A stretch of DNA of 64,000 nt from Warburgia ugandensis. Lineage: Eukaryota; Streptophyta; Magnoliopsida; Canellales; Canellaceae. Below are positions 46,932 to 59,990 of the stretch, piece by piece (positions within the stretch are counted from its first letter, which is position 1; the number at the start of each line of letters is the position of its first letter). The DNA is taken from the NCBI GenBank assembly GCA_035236585.1, contig CP141136.1, forward strand, positions 51,911,136 to 51,975,135, given 5' to 3'. A program made the position numbers and the translations under genes. A model generated the notes under the pieces. It was not told where the DNA came from. It searched no databases and saw only the letters and a program-made list of their open reading frames with translations.

Positions 46932-48693
46932 TGTATCAACCCCCAATTTCGAGTGCTTTTTGTACATTATATTATATTTTAATTGAGATGAAAATAAAGA
47001 ATTGAATCTAGAAAATTTGAGTTCTATGAAAGTGACCCCTTGAAAACAAAAAATTTGGACTCAAAACTATAAAAAATGAAAAGTACATATTGATACGATT
47101 CCAACAACACAAAGAACACTAAAATTGGAGTTCGGATGGAAGATATATGATGATTTAAAATATAGAGGGCATTTTTGGAAAAAAAAAACACATTACTAAA
47201 GGAGGGGGCCCAAATTAATATTGGCCCCCTTCCCACTTAAGTGAAATGGATTAGACTTCCTCCCTAGCTTGACCGATAGAGGAAAAAAAAATGGAGAACA
47301 TCGGCGAAGAGAAGGAGGAAGAAGAAAGAAAAGGAAGAGAGAGAGAGAGAGAGAGAGATTTCGTGGCAGAGAAACCTGGCAAGTCGTCGAAGGAGGAGAA
47401 AAATAGGGTTTTCGGATTGTGAGTGATTCTGCTGTCATTGGAGAAGATGACAATGTGGAACAATGATCCGAACCAATCATTTCACTAAGTGCAAAGAGAT
47501 AATAAAAAGTGCCAAGGTTATCGAAGAATCTGAGATGATCTTCCCCATCAATCAGAGAACTGAATGACGAACAATGTGATCAAAGGATTTCACCCCAAAA
47601 TGGTGATCAATCTGCAATCCAAGAGAGTAAAAAGCATGAAAATACATCCAAGAGGTAAGATCTATAAAACCCAACTTGTGAATTTCATTTTTTTGCTAAA
47701 TCCATATAATTTGATCCCAGATCTATGGTTTGTGGATGATCCAACCATTGATTTCTTAATCAATGATTAGAGATAGATAAATACTTACCTTAAATATCTC
47801 GAATCTGACTGAGATTATCAATCTAGGCCAAAACATGATCTGACGATCTTAGTCGACCAATATATCACTATTCAAACAGTGGCTTCTTGAGATCTAATCA
47901 ATGATTAGACACCAGAGATGAATTTTGGAACACTAAATTACCTAGTATATGACAGAAATTGAAAAATCTAGATGAAAATTGAGCAAATAATCTAAACGTC
48001 CAATTAGACAATAGAGGAATAAGGACCTGACAATCTCTGATTGGAAATCAGACGCCACCATTATGTTGTTAAGTATACATAGTTTGAAATTTTAAGACCA
48101 GGGCACTGATTTTCAGGAAACTGATGGATTAAATAAGGACCATTGATTTGTTAATGTACACATTGTTTAGCTAGTGATTAGAACTCTAGTAACCTTTCTA
48201 AGGTTCTAATCAATGAGCTTAAACTCTTAATAACCAATCCAATCACTCAAAGAACATAGGATCAAACATGGAAACACTAAGTCAAATCACAATGATTTAT
48301 TAGACAACTTTTAGAGATGAATCATTCATCAATGGGGTTATTTGAATTGTGAATGCAAACATAAATTGTTGGACCACTTATTGGAGAATGGATGGTGGAT
48401 CTGGGATTGAATAGACCATACATTCCCCTACATAATCTATGATTAGTGGAAAATTGGATGGGTTATGATGATCTAAACTGTCAGGCTTTAATTAAAAATA
48501 GATCAATTATGTACATATTAATATATGATTCAACATTGATAAGAACTTTGGAATATCAATAGAGAAGGTTGATCGACAAGTGAGTGGAAGAAGGGATATA
48601 ACAAAACCAAGGAGAACGTGAAAGGAGTTAAGTAGTTTTAACATCGATATACTTTTGTGAAACATGGATACTATTAATGGCTACTTTATCATG
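46932..48693 (+). repeat. 5' LTR, truncated
   Basis: Starts TGTATCAACCCCC and matches 56284-58133. It stops after TTTATCATG, where the 3' LTR continues TTTGAAAATGC but this copy passes straight into gag sequence. It therefore lost its 3' half together with the primer site and most of gag. The GGGGGCCC...GGCCCCC box is at 47201-47230 and a (GA)n run at 47337-47358. Confidence 0.88.
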
Positions 48694-50220
48694 GTAGACC
48701 ACTACAACAATGGAAATAGTATGAGCAGCTGTAATTACAGTAGCAACCCTTTAAATGCTTTCACTGTGGAGAGTCAGGGCATTTTTTTAAAGATTGTCCT
48801 AGAGGACAATGAGTTAGACTGACTGACATTGGAGGCAGGGCAGAGATGGCTACATAATAGTAGTGATAAGTTTCCACTATTACTTCTAGGCAAGCACATG
48901 CCTTGAACTAGGCAGTGGAAAGTATTTTCCTAATTGCTGGTAGCATGTTATGGTCCACTTTGATCCATGATAAAGTAATTCTTTCACTCATATATTTTTG
49001 CATTATACTTAGACATGCTTGTATATGTGTTATTCTTTTGGTTGGATATTATGACTCTAGTAGGAGAATTATTTGAGGCTAGTGAGCACTTTCATGCAAT
49101 GCTTGTGAGCATAGCAAGAGAAAGGATGGATGTGGATCTCATCCTACTTAATATGGTTGATTATGATGCCATCTTAGGGATGAATTGGCTGGCTACTTAG
49201 TAAGAGATTATTGATTGTGATAACAAGAAGGTTACTTTTAGTATACCTGTCCAACTAGTGACCTCGTTCCTATGTAAGAAGGGGCATCACTGAAGTTTGT
49301 GTTATTTTTATCTTAAAGGTAGTGTGGTACTTTTTTAGAGGATATTGAGTCTTTCTTGTTTGTGTGACAATGGAGGACAGTGAGCAGCCATAGATTGAGC
49401 ACATAGATGATGTGTGAGAGTTTGAAGACATCTTTCCTGAAAAGCTTTTAGGATTTTTGCCATAGGAGATCGATTTTGACATTGATTTGACATTAGGTAT
49501 AGCACTATTTCCCAATGTGCCATACAGGATGTCCCCAATTGAGATAGAAAAGTTTCAACTACATGAGTTACTTGATGAGAGTTTAGCAGACTTAGTGGGT
49601 CTTCATAGAGTTCTCCAATCATCTTCTTGAGGAAGAAGGATAGATCATTAGTGCTATGCACAGATGATCTTTCGTTAGATAGCACCACGGTGACAAAAAA
49701 TTATCTCCTATCATGTATTAATGGTCTATTTGATCAGCTACTAATATTGTAGGTGGTTTATAAGATTGATATGAAATTTGGTTTTTACCAATTGAGGATT
49801 GTGTAGAGAGATGTCTTTAAAATGATTTTTAGGACTTGTTATGATTGCTACGAGTTCTAGGTGTTACCAATTGGTGGAACCAATGCATTGACAGTATTCA
49901 TGGATATGATGGATCAAGTTTTTAAATGTTGCTTAGATGAGTCATGATTGTGTTAGTGGATGAAGTTCTTATATAACACTTGAGTGGGGAGGAGCACTAG
50001 AAATCTGTGTTCATTGTTTTGAGTATCTTATTGACTCATCACTTGTTTGCGAATATCTGTCAATGTGGGTTATGTTTGAAGTAGGTGAATTTCTTTGACC
50101 ATATTACCTCAATTGACAGAGAGGTACATTATTGAAACTATGATGGGTTGGGATTAGCCAAATTAGTGACTGAGATTCATAGTTTCCTTAGTCATGTGAA
50201 CTGTTATCACTAATTTATTG
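48694..50220 (+). pseudogene. Gag-pol remnant: zinc knuckle, protease end, reverse transcriptase
   Basis: CFHCGESGHFFKDC (48756-48797) is a CCHC zinc knuckle with all four ligands. About 49120-49200 encodes VDLILLNMVDYDAILGMNWL, the end of the aspartic protease region in plant gypsy elements. From about 49420 come FEDIFPE-like, EIDFDIDL and YRMSPIEIEKFQ, then DLFDQL, YKIDMKFGFYQLRI, VFKMIFRT, TFMDMMDQVF and weaker reverse-transcriptase motifs to about 50220. Stops and frameshifts are frequent; the FVDD-box region near 49950 is disrupted. The sequence downstream to 50686 is too decayed to assign. It cannot produce a functional polyprotein. Confidence 0.88.
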
Positions 50221-51251
50221 AGTTTCCTAGGATAGTAGTGGTATAGATCTATGGTAATTGCTGTTTTTATAATATATATGTGAACTTAATTTCTTACTAG
50301 ATGAGAGCTATGAACATAATGTGTGTTTTGTACAAGGATGTTTTCTTATAAAATTAGAATTTGATTTACGATCTATACTTGTGAGTAGCCAAAGAGTGAG
50401 ACCTAATAGGGGGGCCAATGAGAGTGGGTGTGAGAGGCACTCGTAGGCTTCTAGGTGCTTATAGTATGATCGTACTATGGAATGGTTTTGATTGGCATAT
50501 GATTGCCTTGATGAGCTAATATGTTCTAATTTTGATTGGCATATTATTGCTTATTAGCTTATATGCTTTGGTTTCAATTAGCATAGATTGCCTATTAGTG
50601 AGTTGATGCACTCTATAGTAAATTTGGTATAGATCTGCCTACTAGTGAACAAGGACGCTCCAATTTTTATTGAGATGGTAATTTTTATTAATAACCCCAA
50701 TTTTTGTAAATTGATTGAGAAAATCAATTTAGTTTGAATTTTTAGAAATTTTGGGCTAAAATATAAGGTTATTGGAAATTCTTTTCTTTTAGAGATTAAA
50801 CCATGATTTAAAACATAGAAATTATGAATGTTCTAAAAAAATCGATTGAAATGACACTAAGTACGTTCAATTCCAAGTTAAAATGCAAAATCCCTAATTT
50901 TCTCTATTTTGATGAATAAAAGGATAAAATGATAATTTTACCCATTATCGAGATCTAAGAATTTAATATTTAGAATGTACTAAAAATTACGATTCCAATG
51001 ACACTAAATACACTCATTTCCGAGTTCGAGAGAATAAAATGGATTTTTCGCCATAAAAGGGCAAAATGGTCCTTTGAGACCACTGTGGGGCCCACAAATG
51101 GATCCAATGGCCTGAAAACATGTAATGAGTGGTCAAACCACTACCAGCTGAAGTGGAGAAGGAGGTGGTAGTGGGAATCCAATGACAATTTAATAATAAA
51201 AAGAAAAAAACATAATTATGACATGTAATCATAGAAAATTTAAAAAATCCT

Positions 51252-51259
51252 TATAAATA
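51252..51259 (+). promoter_or_regulatory. TATA box of the long LTR
   Basis: TATAAATA in the same context as at 33819 and 38109. Confidence 0.6.
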
Positions 51260-54200
51260 GCCCATAAAATTCTCAAAAAACTTTCCTAATGTTCTTCATG
51301 AGGTCCCCTACAATGCCCATAAATCCCAGCTCAAAACTTCCCCTCCATCTTCCACATTTGTCTCTTCTTTCCTCTCTTTCTCTTCTTTCTTTGTGGGTGT
51401 GTCCCCAATCGCACTAGGGCAAACGACCTCGTGTCTACATCAAGAGCGTCCAGGGATGTGTCGTACCTGATGAACTAGGGTTTTTGCCCAAGAAACCCTG
51501 ATTCAATTAGCTATTGTATTCTAGCCAACAACTTCAGATATTCACCCTTGGATCTATTCGGGCTAAGGAAATCTACAAAAGCCCTAAGGTTCTATGATGA
51601 TCCACCTCCTGGATCGTAGGGAAATTCCAAACGAAGAACAACCTCAGGCAAGGTCACCATCTTTGGTGATTAATTCAAGTTACTCTGACTAATCTGGTTG
51701 GTGAAAAGTGATCTTAAATCAATGGATCTCTTCAAAGACATGAGATATACTAAACCCCATGATCCCCGACATTCTCCAACACTGACAACGAGGAAAACAT
51801 CGCTTGTATGAAATTCCAGCATTTAGGGTTTCTTATATTTTTCTAGTGAAATATCTCTCTCTCTCTCTAGTGAAGCTTTCTTCACCAGACCCAACCAGGT
51901 AAGTCATCCTCCCCCTCCATTTTCATTTCCAGCACCTCCCTTAGGTTCTCTGGCCTCCAGGTGATCTCCATGGCCATTGATCCATTAGGAACGATGCATC
52001 CGACAACAGGATTGAGATCTCATTTTGGATGGCTCAGATGAAACATCTGAGCTATTGGATGATTTCCTGGGGCCCAAAAACCTCAAGAGACATAATCTTA
52101 GCCCTTAATGTTGAGAGATTAATGGTGATCCATGGTAGGGTGATTTGATGGTCCAGATTGGACCGTCTCTCCCAGATCACCTATAAATGATGGTAATAGG
52201 GGTGGGCCGCTCTCCAATTTGTCATTTTTTGTTGGAGTGATCTCAGCCATCTATCTATTGAACTAAGATCTTAGTTATTCAATTAGGAGTTCATTTTAGC
52301 TTTGATTTTAGATTTGAAAGTTGCTATGAATTTCTAATGGAGTGTAGAATCTAATGGACACATTATATTTATGTTTTTAATTGTATTTACGTATGATAAT
52401 CACTAAAATCTGTTCCAACAGTAATGGATCATGATCAAAATAATGTCAAATTAAAAATCTAATCTGATGGATGGATCCAAAAGGTGTCAAAACCATAAGA
52501 TTGTTGATCACAATAGAATTTCTAATCCTCTATATATATATTTATTTGATAAAAATAAAATAAAAAGTACAGACTAAAATCAGTAGTTGAAAACAAATGA
52601 AAATTTAAAAATTCAATTACTCACTCAATTTAATTCTGATTTTCAATCTGTAAGATGTTATGAATAGATATTGATGAGGGAAACATATTGAACCCATAAA
52701 ATTAATATTTTAATCATCAAACATTTCTATTAATTAAAAATACTCTTACTTACACCCTTGATCAAGTAGATCTAGGGTGATTAGAATTGAAAATCTAGAT
52801 CCACTAAGGATATAATGATGACAAAATAGCATGGGGATGGTCAGATTAGATTGATAAGAAATAAATCAAGGTGTAGGCCCTTAAATGAAAAAATGATAAT
52901 GGAAAATCTCAATGGACCTCCTTGATTGGATGAATCAAGAATGATCGGGACAATTAAACCTATAAATTGAATGATCTAAGGTTAGGATCGTCCTATTATG
53001 ATGTTGGATCAAATAGAAACATAAAGGATCAAGGGTTGCATTCTTAATGGAATATCACCCCTAAATCTAAAAGATGGACAAATCTGATGGTTGGATCATA
53101 AGGATAGCTTGATCACATTGTTAATTAATTGTATTTTACATTAAATTTGATTTAATTATGATCCGTGTCAAATTTCCAATTTTAGTGTAATTATCTTTAA
53201 TTTCCTAAAATAAGATGTTGTAATATTATTAGTTAATTTCTTTTAAATAGAAAATATAAATTCAGGTAAATACTTTCAATTTAGTATGATTGTCTTTAAA
53301 TTCATTAGAATTATTGGTGTAATTTCTTTTAATAGCAGAATTATGAAAAATACCTTAAAAGAGGTAATTGATGACATATAGATGAACTTCACTAAATACA
53401 TATACATCATGAAGTATAATCATATTAAGGGCTATAGTTAGTAGGACAATATAAGGATTATCAAATCCTTGGCCCAAACTAGGAGAATAATAAACCCCAT
53501 GAATGACATTTTAAATGTTCATGGATTTAATTAAAATCAATTAGAAAGAGTACTTAGGGTTAAAATGCTCATAGGAACCTTATGAAAGGTTGAGCTAAGG
53601 TCACTCTAGTGAATGCTGAACATGGTGGTTAAGGGGGTTCTCTAATAGAGCCTCGCTCTTCCCCTACCTTCCTTTGAAGTTTGTGAGTCTAAACATCTCC
53701 TTACATGAGGATTGAAGTAACCACTTTGTGTTCAACCATTCAGCTAGTAAGCCATACCCAATTGGAAATAGGAGGAGCTATCTAGACTTAGAATAGAATA
53801 AGCTATCTTCAACCAGTAAAACATTAACTAGTTGAATAATAATAAAAAAAGAATAAAAGGTTAGTAAATTATCTAAGCCTAATAAAAATTGTAAGTAAGA
53901 TAAGGATGATCAAACAAGATCCATAGGATCTTGAATGATCAAGAGCAATAAGAATCATAATGTTGTATTTTATTATGTATCTAAGTATGTATGTTGTAGA
54001 CAAATCTAGATAGAGAATCCAAACCCTTGTTCAAATATTATTCAAGGAAGAGAACCAAGATCATCTCCTTAGGGATGATCAAACAACTAAACTTAGATCA
54101 AAGAAGAACTACATGATAGAAGATCTAAGACCTTGATCTTTATCAAAAAGTATAAATTGTTGATCAAAGGGTCTATGAAAGATCAAGATCAAAGAAAGAA

Positions 54201-55570
54201 ATACACAAAGACTTAGAATAGAAAAATACTTAGATCTGAAAGATTAGAAGATCATTCTAACCGTCAGGTCTATTTATCAATAGGATAAACACTATCTGAG
54301 GAAGATAGATCATGATAGGGCACAATATCTAATCCTTTATATCAAAGGACAAGATTAGACAAAGAACATAGATAGGATGAAAAATATAGGATTATTAAGA
54401 TTTTATAAATATTGACAGTATGTATGGATTTATAGATTTCATACGTCAATCAGGATCATGGAAGATTTGAAGACATGAACAACTACTTAAAGGTAGGAGG
54501 ATTTTATGAATGCATCTACATGGGAAATACATGTTAATTACATGATCTTATGCCTAGAAATGTTGCCAAGTATAATGTAAATACTTGTATTAAATACATT
54601 GAAAATCCTTATGATCCAACCAAAACACATATGAAGTGGTTAAGTTATAATTGAGGAAAACCCTAAGTGAATAGGGAACTAGAAGGTACTCCAACCCTAG
54701 ATAAACGGACAAATTGTTTGATAGGTATAAAATCAATACATGGGAATCATTCATATAGAATGGTGATCCCTAAACATATATCAACATGGGCATCATTCAT
54801 TGTAAATGATGATTCCTAAGTTTGAAGTGAAATCCTATCCTAGGTGTAAGAATACCAATATATGAGAATGATGATATAAATAAACAAGACATCTAATAAC
54901 TAAAAAGATTACTTTATATACAAGCATGGAGGCTTGTGGTTTTGTTTTAAATAGGCATATGCCTGAGCATGTTATGCTAAGAGGGTTACAAGGGTTTGGC
55001 CACCCGCTCTCTAAAATGTGATACATATGATAATACTGTGCCCAAAGAGAGGCAAAATGTCTAGTGGGGCAATTATGGGAAGGCCACCACTATGATGGTC
55101 TATCTCCCCATATAGACATGACATAGATGATTTTCCACACTTGGTATCCATGGAGTATGAATGCAGTTATCCAAGCATGCTGGTATGGATTAGACTACAC
55201 CATAGTAGTCCTTTGAGTATTTTTGCATTATGATGCATGGCATAGTGAAATGCTTTATGATATGGGATGATGAGATGCTGGGTAATCATGGATTACCGAT
55301 ACTGGCCAAATGAGGTAGTATGTCCAACAGAGTTTGGATGATCTATCAACTTAGTACTGGGTATGATTATGTTTTGGATATTAACTATTTTTCACAGTTT
55401 TGACTGCAGATATATATCTATTAAAAGTATATAGTATGTATGTGTAAGGATGTACATATATGACAAAGTAAAGAGATCGATCCATGAGTATGAATAATGG
55501 GATTATGAAGTATTAGGATTATACTGTCAAATTATTATGCTTCTTAAATCCCTTACCAAGCATAGCTTGC

Positions 55571-55608
55571 TGAGATATTGTAAATGTTTGAATATTTACA
55601 ATATCTCA
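55571..55608 (+). other. Conserved LTR stem-loop
   Basis: TGAGATATTGTAAA and TTTACAATATCTCA pair perfectly over 14 bp. Confidence 0.78.
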
Positions 55609-56036
55609 GATACAAAGAAGAAGAATTAGGAGTTGAAGACTAAAGAAGATTTGGAAGAATAATCAATCAAGATATATCCCTTGAAGACATGTATTTTTAT
55701 TTGAGAGTATTATATCGTATTAAGAGTTTTCAATGTATGGTGAGGTTCAAAATTTGGATTATGTAATTTGGACAAGTATTGTACTGATACCTGGGCTGTA
55801 CTGTGAACCACTAGATAGATTCTGGAATTTAATAAAAGTATATTCCTTTAATGGAATTTTATCTTGTACAAAATTCTACTTTTGTTATGTATGAAGTAAT
55901 GACTTGGGTTTTACAGAACAAGTTCTAAAGAAAAGAATTTCCATTGCTTTGTTTTGCAAATAATTTTTACTACTAAGGGCGCCTTACCTTTGAAAAATGT
56001 ATTACAAAATGTATTACAAAAACCAGGGTTGTTACA

Positions 56037-56283
56037 GGTTATGCTAATTGCATTATATGTGATTATGACACATTCTAAGCATATTACAAATTGTTAATTC
56101 AAGATGATTTGGCATGTATTCGTCTATACAATCAGATGACATGATAGAATTGCCTCCTTAATGATGCTAACTTTGGAATTATTGGGATGATTATCACATT
56201 TTGTGAGATGAGAATGCTCTTACAATCATGTAAAGATGACGTGGCAAGAATTTTGAGGATGAAATTCCTATAAGGGGGGAGAA
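56037..56283 (+). mobile_element. End of internal region and polypurine tract of the gypsy element
   Basis: Degenerate sequence ending GGCAAGAATTTTGAGGATGA and a GGGGGGAGAA purine run just before the 3' LTR, as usual in this group. Confidence 0.8.
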
Positions 56284-56694
56284 CATTACAACCCTTAATT
56301 CTGAGTTCTTTTTCTTACATTACATTATATTTTAATTTAGATAAAAATTAGGAATTGAAATAAAAAAAATTGAGTTATATGAAAATGACCCCTTTGAAAA
56401 CTGAAAATTTGGACTCGGAACTATAAAAGTTGAAAAGTACACATCAATACTATTTCAACGACACAAAGAACACTAAAATCAAAGTTTGGATGGAAGAGAT
56501 GTGATGATTTTAAATATCAAGGGCATTTTTGAAATAAAAAAAACACATTACTAAAGGAGGCGGTGTGCAAATTGATATCTACACCCCCTTTTAGGTGAAA
56601 TGGAACAGATTGCATGGGATGTTCCTCCCAAGCTTGACTGACAGAGGAAAAAAAAAGAGTGAGAACACGTGCAAGGAAGAGGAAGAAGGAGAGA

Positions 56695-56698
<4 letters not shown>

Positions 56699-56777
<79 letters not shown>
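56699..56777. repeat. (GA)n microsatellite, about 39 units
   Basis: Uninterrupted GA dinucleotides; the equivalent place in the 5' LTR (47337-47358) has only about 11 units. Confidence 0.95.
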
Positions 56778-56782
<5 letters not shown>

Positions 56783-59289
56783 GGAGAGAATGTGCATTGG
56801 AGAAACTCAGCACACCAGCAAAGGAGGGCAAAAATAGGGTTTTTGGGTTGCTGGTGATGCAACTATCACCGAAGGAGATGACGACTTAGATTGATGATCC
56901 GGGCCAAGCATTTCACTCTGTGCAGATAGACAATCAAAACCGCCACGATTATCAAAGAATCTGAGATGATCTTGATCGTCAATCAGAGAACTTAATGACT
57001 TGCTACTTGATTGGAGGATTTAACCTCAAAATGGTGATCAATATGCACATCCAAGAGAGCAAAAGCACAGAAATACATCCAAGAGGTAAGATCCACAAAA
57101 CCCAACTTGTGAATTCTATTTTTTTGCTAAATTTGCATGATTTCACCGTAGATCTAGGTTTTATGGATGATCCAACTGTTGATTTCTTAATGAGTGATTA
57201 GAGATAGATAAATACTTACCTTACATAGCTTAGATATGACTGAGATTATTGATTTAGGCCAGAACCCAATCGGACAATCTCAGTCGTTCTGATCTATCAC
57301 TATTCAAATAGTAACTACTTGATGTCTGAATGATGATCAGACACCACAGATGAGTTTTAGAACACTGAATTAACTTCTGTATGATAGAAACTAAAAAATC
57401 TAGATGAAAATTAAGTGAATAATTTGAACCTTATTGGATAGTAGAGGAATAAGAACCTGGCACTATCTGATTAGTGATTAGACATAACCATTGTGTACTT
57501 TGACCTTTCTTAAGTAAACATACACTAAAATTTTAAGATTAGGGCATTGACTTTTAGGAAACTAATGGATTAAGTAAGGACTGTTGATTTGTTAATGTAC
57601 ACATTGTTCAGTTAGTGATTAGAACTCTAGTAACCTTTCTTAGGTTCTAATTAATATGCTTAAATACTTAATAACTAATCCAATCACTTGAAAAACATAG
57701 GATCATACATGGAAACACTAAGTCAAATCACTATGACTTATTGGACAACTTTATATCTGAATCATTCATCAGTGGGGTTATTTGAATTGTAAATGTAAAC
57801 CTAAACTGCTAGACTACTTATTAGCGAGTGGATGGTGGATCAAGCACTGAATTGACCATACTTTCACCTATGTAATATATGATCAATGGAAAATTAGATG
57901 GTTTATGATGATCTAAACAGTGAGGCTTTAATTAAAAACAGATCACTTATGTACTTATTAATCTATGATTCACCATTGACAAGAACTCTACAATATCAAC
58001 AAAGAAGGTTGATTGACATGTGAGTGGAAGAAGGAATATAACTAAACCAAGGAGCATGTTAAAGGGGGTAAGTAGTTTTAACATAGATATAATTTTGTGA
58101 AATATGAAGACTATTAATGACTACTTTGTCATGTTTGAAAATGCTTAATATTTGGGATTTTGATATTTCTGATTTATGCTATTAGCATATTTGTATTTCA
58201 TGCAACTCATTGGTTTGGAATGCCATGCTATTTTACTATCAAATTAAAAGCTTACACATGAAAACATATTTGAAACTGCATGGACTTTATGAATTATGAA
58301 ATGACGAGGAGTGTAGAATCCTCAAACTCAACCCTTGTGAGGATTGCTTTTACATGCCTACATTCCATCATGAGGTTTGAATTTGCATGATTTCATTAAT
58401 GCATGGATTTCTATATTTTATCAACTATATTGACATGTGATGATGCCTAGTATTATTATGTTATGACAAACATATTGGGGTTGGTGGCGGCTGTGCTAAG
58501 AAGGTTGACTCATCATCCTCCTTCCCAAATTATATGTATGTGTTGAATACATGGCTAAAAAAGCCAGAATACTAGTTGATGACATCATGTGTAGGTCATG
58601 GCTTATGTACCATGTTTTCCATGTGCACGGTGTAGGGAGTCTATGAGTCTTAGTATCGGTGTGATAGCCACGAAATTGATTGGTTCTGGTCCTTTGTACT
58701 GACAGTTCATTATTTTAAGATGTGTATTTATGGCGCAATAGTGTAGATGCGTGGTACCCTGGTGCTTCAAGTCTATAATGAGTACTCTTGACCAATAGTA
58801 GGTGGCCAGATTATGAGTTTTTCTACACTTGTGAGATCTCGAGGAGGTTCAAATGGCATTATATAGGTATATATATATATATATATATATATATTGAGGT
58901 ACATTAATTGTATTTAAGTCTTTCATAGTTTAAATTCTTTTCATCAATTGATTTTTGAAAATGATTCACTATCCAATTTGGATGAACATATTTATGAGAT
59001 GATGTATAACATTAGTTGTGGCGATCTTTCATACTTTGTGAAATACCTCGCAAAAGGTTACTATTGTCCTTAAAACAATATGCATGTATATTGAAATGAT
59101 TATGCGAATTAGTTTGGCATGACCTTGATTTGTAAAGCATAATTGAGGTTTCAGAGTTTTATTATACTACTCATTATGCATCATATTTAACCAAATTGCA
59201 TAACATGTGATTATGTATGCTTTTTGTACTTGAAACTATATAAACTTCATATTTCAATGATAGGACTACCTACACAAGCACAAGCTTGC

Positions 59290-59320
59290 TAAGACATTGT
59301 AAACTATTTACAATGTCTCA
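59290..59320 (+). other. Conserved LTR stem-loop with compensatory change
   Basis: TAAGACATTGTAAA faces TTTACAATGTCTCA. Relative to the other copies both arms changed together (ATATT to ACATT and AATAT to AATGT), keeping the pair. Confidence 0.75.
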
Positions 59321-59645
59321 TGTTTGAAGAAGTGAGACACATGAGCAGAAGATTGTGGAAGAGATCTCAATAGAAGGGTATGAAAGGTATATTAAATAGG
59401 TTTGCAATGCAGTTGATGATCTTGTGAACTAACGTAATGTTTGACCTAATATGACTTTGCTTTATTTACATGTGGGCATGTAAATTGGAGTTATGGGGAT
59501 GTGGTTGTAATTGGAGAGCCTTTTGTAATTACAAAATGTTTCTTTTCATTTAAATATGAATAGACATGTGTGTGTGGATGTATTTAGTAAGGAGATAGAG
59601 TCTCCTTTCTTATTTCATATATATTGTGTTTATCAGGTTATCACA

Positions 59646-59990
59646 TCGCATGTGTCAAAAGTGTTGGGACCAAAATACAAGGGAGACTTTGCCAAATTTT
59701 TTATGGAAATGTAGTACTCATTTTTATGAACATCCTTATTTTTAAAAAGGAAAATGGCCCTCAAGATTATTTTTAAGGTCTTCTCTTGAAACATATTTTC
59801 TGCTACTTGGTTTCTAAATAGTTTTTTTTTTTTTTTTTTAAACTCGAGGCCCCACAATTGCAAAAGAATTTGTGAAAAGGTGCCAAAAAAACACAAGATG
59901 TCATATCATTCTAAAATTGGGGTATATGTTGACTTTACACATCCCTAAAAGTTTGTTCTTGTATTACTAGAGGCAAGGACATGGTTTTGC
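59646..59990 (-). other. Decayed internal sequence next to the gypsy insertion
   Basis: Belongs to the minus-strand element interrupted by the gypsy element. It contains a run of T (59822-59839) and no recognisable domain. Confidence 0.4.

Larger units (their letters stand above)
50687..56036 (+). mobile_element. Very long LTR (5.35 kb) nested in the gypsy element, probably solo
   Basis: The start aligns as ATTAATAACCCC to the TGTAATAACCCC of its relatives (TG lost). The end is CAGGGTTGTTACA. Order and content follow the 37553-42161 LTR, to which 53400-55900 is very similar. TATAAATA at 51252-51259; an ACCACTACCA...TGGTAGTGG inverted element at about 51138-51177; a stem-loop at 55571-55608. 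No internal region follows; the gypsy host sequence resumes at 56037. The target duplication is not clear: GGTAA at 50677-50681 and GGTTA at 56037-56041 are similar, but five T separate the former from the LTR start. Confidence 0.82.
46932..59645 (+). mobile_element. Ty3/gypsy (Del/Tekay-like) element with two LTRs, internally deleted, with a nested LTR
   Basis: 5' LTR 46932-48693 and 3' LTR 56284-59645 align over the whole 5' LTR length. Between them lie gag zinc-knuckle, protease and reverse-transcriptase remnants (48756-50220), a foreign LTR (50687-56036), then the end of the internal region with GAATTTTGAGGATGAAATTC and a GGGGG polypurine tract (56250-56283). The flanks ATATT and TCGCA do not match, so no target duplication is visible. 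Confidence 0.88.
56284..59645 (+). repeat. 3' LTR of the gypsy element (3.4 kb)
   Basis: Starts CATTACAACCC (TG changed to CA) after the purine tract and ends CAGGTTATCACA. It matches the 5' LTR up to 58133 and continues alone beyond. It holds a GGAGGCGGTG...CACCCCC box (56555-56592), a long (GA)n run (56699-56777), (TA)n at 58868-58894 and the stem-loop at 59290-59320. Frames at 56517-56889 on both strands are translations of the (GA)n run. Confidence 0.85.

Noticed and set aside
56517..56889. Overlapping open frames on both strands rich in Arg-Glu or Ser-Leu repeats
   Set aside because: They are translations of the (GA)n microsatellite in an LTR; no start context, domain or conservation.
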